From Acidobacteriota bacterium (GTDB taxonomy: Bacteria > Acidobacteriota > Holophagae > Thermotomaculales > Thermotomaculaceae), in contig JALWHA010000243.1 of the NCBI GenBank assembly GCA_027038695.1, positions 1 to 27,868 on the forward strand: a stretch of DNA of 27,868 nucleotides, in the 5' to 3' direction. Shown piece by piece: positions 25,058-27,868 of the stretch (positions are counted from its first letter, which is position 1; each line of letters opens with the position of its first letter). Both the position numbers and the translations under genes were made by a program. The notes under the pieces are model-generated. The model was not told where the DNA came from, did not search any database, and saw only the letters and a list, made by a program, of their open reading frames with translations.

Positions 25058-25737
25058 GGCAGCCCTTGAGGTTTTGCTTTAATAATTTTAAATCCTTTAG
25101 GAAATTTAAACTCTTTTGAGGTACAGTTAAATTCTTCTATTTTTTCAAGAATCCGGGTGTTTTTGTCCTCGGTAATTCCCGCTTTAAGCAGGGTTTCAAT
25201 TTTAAGCGGAAAACTTTTCAAGGTTCTCGCCTCGTCTAAAAGCCTTTTGCTGTTTGAAAAAAATGAAAGATATTTTGCAAACAACTCCCCGTTATACCTT
25301 AACTTTTTCTCGGAAAACCAGGCTGTTGATCTTGAGTGAAGGTAATTTCCCGGCAATTCGTATTTCCTTGCGAGAATTTTATGTATTTTGCCTGTTTTCT
25401 TTGTTTTTTTAAATATTAATTGAGGGAAAACAATGTTTCCGTCTGTTGTGCTAACCCCATAAATTGCAATAAATGCCGAAAAAAACGGCCTGTTTTTGTT
25501 GAAATCGTATTCAATAGCTTTTTTGTGTTTTTTATCTACAATATATCCTTTATAATTCTGGAAAAGGTAAAACCTGTTTTTGTCAATAGAGATAGTCATC
25601 CATTTGTTACATAGTGTGGTTGTTTCAATTACAGGTTTGTCGTCTCCCGATAAAAACACCTTGTATGTAATCTTGTAGCCTCTGGCAAAAGAAAAGAACG
25701 ATAAGGTCAGGAATAAAAAAATTAGTGTCTTTTTCAT
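25042..25737 (-). CDS. Exported protein of unknown function
   Basis: 231 residues with a Sec signal peptide (MKKTLIFLFLTLSFFSFARG). The mature part starts with beta-strand-like alternation (YKITYKVFLSGDDKP, ETTTLCNKWMTISIDK, RFYLFQNYKGYIVDKKHKKAIEYD). That resembles the DUF4412 type of periplasmic proteins, but the match is too weak to claim. A Lys-rich middle and a C-terminal segment ending FPKGFKIIKAKPQG follow. AGGGGA precedes the start. It is the last gene of a three-gene minus-strand operon, 15 bases after the TPR gene, and its last codons form part of the terminator hairpin. Confidence 0.75.
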   Translation of the reverse strand: MKKTLIFLFLTLSFFSFARGYKITYKVFLSGDDKPVIETTTLCNKWMTISIDKNRFYLFQNYKGYIVDKKHKKAIEYDFNKNRPFFSAFIAIYGVSTTDGNIVFPQLIFKKTKKTGKIHKILARKYELPGNYLHSRSTAWFSEKKLRYNGELFAKYLSFFSNSKRLLDEARTLKSFPLKIETLLKAGITEDKNTRILEKIEEFNCTSKEFKFPKGFKIIKAKPQGLPVAEM

Positions 25738-25752
25738 TTGCTTCCCCTATGG

Positions 25753-26766
25753 TTACTTTGTTTTTCCGGTTTCAATTTTAATGCCTTCTATTGTTAACGG
25801 GGTTTTTTTGTTCTTTAATTTCTTTAATTCAGGTTTTAAATGAAAGGCTATTTCATAATATTTTTTTGCACCTTCTTTGTCGCCTAATTTTTCAAGGCAC
25901 AGTGCGATATTGTAGTATGCTTCGGTTGAATTTCCGTTTAATTGTGTTGCCTGTTGAAAATAATTGAAAGCTGTGTTGTAGTCTCCCATCAAAAAGTATA
26001 GGTTTCCTAAATCTAATGCCTTGTTAACGTCTTTATTTGTTGCGAAAGATTCTTCCAGTGCTCTGATTGCTCCTCCGTAATTTTTTTCTTTTATTAGCAT
26101 TTTAGACAGGTTATCGTAAACAAACGGGCTTGATATAGACAGAGAGAGGGCGTCCCTGAACATTGTATATGCTTTTTCTTTATTACCTTTTTCATATTGT
26201 CTTAATGCTTCTAAAGATATCTCAATAGCTTTTTTGGTGGGTATTTCAATTTGTTTTTGGTAAGCTCCCCAATATATCCTATGTAAAATGTCACTTTTAG
26301 AGTGGTCTACTCCGTTTGCTTTATTTAAGTATTTTCTTGCGTTAGTCAGGTCTTTAAGGCCTATATAAATTGCGGCAAGTTGCAAATATACCTGTAAATC
26401 TTGAGGCTTTTGTTCTAATACCTCTATTTTTTTCTCTATTTCGTCTATTCTTGCCTGGGTATCGTCAAGTTTTGCTTTTAATTTTTTGTCGTTAGGAGTT
26501 AATTTCAAAGCTCTTAACAATATGTCTTTTTCCCTGTAAAGATTACCTAATTTATCATACCCGTCGGCAACAAAGTACATTAATTTTGTGTTTTCCCAAT
26601 CTTTGCATAATGCCATAAAAGATTCCGCATAGTATAACGGGTATTTTTGTTCTTCAGAAAGTTTTTTTAACCCGTCATAATAACTTTTGTCTATTTGACC
26701 CTGACTTGCAAAAGCAGCAAAATTAAAGATTAATACCGTTGCTAAAAGAAAAACTGTTTTTTTCAT
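25753..26766 (-). CDS. Exported tetratricopeptide-repeat protein
   Basis: 337 residues with a signal peptide (hydrophobic core FLLATVLIFNFAAFA). Several TPR units are visible: one around residues 110-150 (LQVYLQLAAIYIGLKDLTNARKYLNKA), pairs around 185-245 (KGNKEKAYTMFRDALSL, KNYGGAIRALEESFA), and the clearest at about 250-315 (GDYNTAFNYFQQATQ, EAYYNIALCLEKLGDKEGAKKYY). It is probably a periplasmic or outer-membrane-associated scaffold for protein contacts; partners are unknown. GGAGG lies just before the ATG. It sits 11 bases downstream of the DUF1573 gene, whose stop codon borders its ribosome site. Confidence 0.85.
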   Translation of the reverse strand: MKKTVFLLATVLIFNFAAFASQGQIDKSYYDGLKKLSEEQKYPLYYAESFMALCKDWENTKLMYFVADGYDKLGNLYREKDILLRALKLTPNDKKLKAKLDDTQARIDEIEKKIEVLEQKPQDLQVYLQLAAIYIGLKDLTNARKYLNKANGVDHSKSDILHRIYWGAYQKQIEIPTKKAIEISLEALRQYEKGNKEKAYTMFRDALSLSISSPFVYDNLSKMLIKEKNYGGAIRALEESFATNKDVNKALDLGNLYFLMGDYNTAFNYFQQATQLNGNSTEAYYNIALCLEKLGDKEGAKKYYEIAFHLKPELKKLKNKKTPLTIEGIKIETGKTK

Positions 26767-26777
26767 AAATCCTCCGT

Positions 26778-27731
26778 TTATTTGGTTATATTAAAGATTA
26801 CCGGTAAGTTAATATTTCCAACTGTTTTGTTATCGGTTTTTAAGATTAACATTGTTTTGCCAAACTTTGTTTTAAACACTTTTTGGGGGTTAAATTCTAT
26901 GGTGATTTTCCATTCTTTGTCAGAAATTCTTTTAACATCTTTTAATTTTACGAAAGGGATATTAGATTTTTTAGTTAAAATGTTAAATTTTTTCCTGGAT
27001 TTTATCATGACGGTTTTTGTGTATTTTTTCCCGGATTTAACATTTAAGAAAAGCAGGTTATCTGTCGGTGATACAGAATAAAATTTCGGTTTTTTTATGT
27101 TTATATAAAAAATTAACGGTTTGTAATTGCCTTCAAGTATAACTTTGCCTACCTTTGTACCTTCACTTTTTATCTTTGTAGGTTCAACTTTCAGGACAAA
27201 AGAAGAGTTACTGATTTTTTTGTAAGAAATACCTTGTTCTTTAGGAAGAAAGATCTTTTTTATCTTAATATTTCGGGAGTTTTTAAATGTTTTAACCTCA
27301 ACGAGTTGCTCAAAGTATTTTTCATTTCCGTTAATATTTATCCTTTTAGGTTCAATGTAAATGCTTTTTTGTACATTTGCAATAACCCTTAATGTATACC
27401 TTTCTTTTGTTGATGTATCTATAAACACGAGTTTTTCGATATGTCCTTGAAAGTATTCGCTATTAAAAATAACGGTAAAGTTTATAGTTTTGCCTGGCAT
27501 AATTGTTTGTTTTTCCGGTTTTGCAAGGGTGCACCCACAGGTGGTTTTAATCTTTGTAAAAGATACAGGTTTATCAGATACATTTTCTACTTTAATTACC
27601 CATTTAAAGCGTTTAAACTGTTCAATTGTACCGAGTTTTTTTACCCTTTCACTGAATTTTAATGAGGGCCCTGCAACACTGTTTAATGCAGTCAATAAAC
27701 ATATTACTAAAATCGGGAAAATTTTTTTCAT
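26778..27731 (-). CDS. Exported DUF1573-domain protein
   Basis: 317 residues with a signal peptide (MKKIFPILVICLLTALNSVAG). The DUF1573 pattern spans about residues 24-125: FSERVKKLGTIEQFKRFKWVIKVENVSDKPVSFTKIKTTCGCTLAKPEKQTIMPGKT, with the signature Cys65-Gly-Cys67 and a closing Ig-like strand region. The remaining 190 residues form further beta-rich Ig-like segments without a clear family. The domain is common in exported proteins of didermic bacteria and its role is not established. It is the first gene of the minus-strand operon, with GGAGGA and a good promoter upstream. Confidence 0.88.
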   Translation of the reverse strand: MKKIFPILVICLLTALNSVAGPSLKFSERVKKLGTIEQFKRFKWVIKVENVSDKPVSFTKIKTTCGCTLAKPEKQTIMPGKTINFTVIFNSEYFQGHIEKLVFIDTSTKERYTLRVIANVQKSIYIEPKRININGNEKYFEQLVEVKTFKNSRNIKIKKIFLPKEQGISYKKISNSSFVLKVEPTKIKSEGTKVGKVILEGNYKPLIFYINIKKPKFYSVSPTDNLLFLNVKSGKKYTKTVMIKSRKKFNILTKKSNIPFVKLKDVKRISDKEWKITIEFNPQKVFKTKFGKTMLILKTDNKTVGNINLPVIFNITK

Positions 27732-27781
27732 AACTCCTCCGTTTATCTATTCCTATCCATAGACGAATCAAACCGGTATTT

Positions 27782-27810
27782 ATTATATGCTAAATTTATT
27801 TTTTTTGAAA
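27782..27810 (-). promoter_or_regulatory. Promoter of the DUF1573-TPR operon
   Basis: On the minus strand, TTTCAA (27810-27805), a 17-base spacer and a perfect TATAAT (27787-27782). The start would be near 27775, about 44 bases before the ATG. The 27732-27868 stretch holds this promoter and otherwise only A/T-rich sequence with no gene. Confidence 0.55.
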
Positions 27811-27868
27811 AACTTTAAGTTTACAGAATGGTTAATTTTTTTTAATATTAAACTTATAAAAAATTAAG

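Noticed and set aside
1..27868. CRISPR arrays, insertion sequences, prophage or attachment sites
   Set aside because: No spaced direct repeats, transposase, integrase or phage-like genes were seen on either strand. The only repeats are the protein-level LamG modules and the 25-base start regions.

Overview
The window comes from a low-GC bacterial chromosome. It is almost fully coding and shows no insertion sequences, phage genes or CRISPR arrays. Arginine is mostly AGG/AGA, proteins are rich in Lys and Glu, and there are strong GGAGG ribosome sites. Signal peptides, a lipoprotein, a DUF1573 protein and an MshQ-like surface protein suggest a didermic (Gram-negative-type) organism. The order spoVG / tRNA-Gln / prs / rplY / pth / rpsF / rpsR / DUF2232 resembles the arrangement I recall from deltaproteobacteria and acidobacteria. 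AGR-arginine bias and a predicted Na+ pyrophosphatase would fit an anaerobic or thermophilic marine lineage. The phylum is an inference and I do not name a species.

Layout. (1) 1-3144: the 3' part of icmF (fused isobutyryl-CoA mutase), followed directly by a Crp/Fnr-type regulator. (2) 3207-8149: a 1583-residue secreted protein with three LamG-like modules and an MshQ/DUF6701 C-terminus, overlapped by a small Cys-rich protein. (3) 8146-12970: a near-perfect sigma70-type promoter, then spoVG, tRNA-Gln(UUG), prs, rplY, pth and a membrane pyrophosphatase. (4) 12948-16261: a candidate promoter and 9-bp hairpin, then rpsF, rpsR, a DUF2232 membrane protein and two family 2 glycosyltransferases. (5) 16287-20136: a small membrane protein and an oligopeptide-type ABC transporter (lipoprotein plus two permeases) with no ATPase gene here. 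(6) 20194-22437: tex. (7) 22502-25027: pfkA, rfbA and rfbC in a tight cluster. (8) 25042-27731, minus strand: a three-gene exported-protein operon (DUF1573, TPR, unknown), converging on rfbC and ending in a terminator wedged between the two stop codons.

Functionally the window combines translation and nucleotide housekeeping (PRPP synthesis, L25, peptidyl-tRNA hydrolase, S6/S18, tRNA-Gln) with PPi-driven ion pumping, a glycolytic kinase, sugar-nucleotide and glycan assembly genes, and envelope proteins of unknown role. No obviously new defence or mobile system is visible. The least explained parts are the LamG/DUF6701 protein with its small partner, the minus-strand exported operon, and several unusual expression signals: a possible leaderless start, a G9 tract at a ribosome site, and a terminator overlapping both convergent stop codons. 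No gene-free stretch exceeds 300 bases; the longest is 27732-27868, which holds a promoter.
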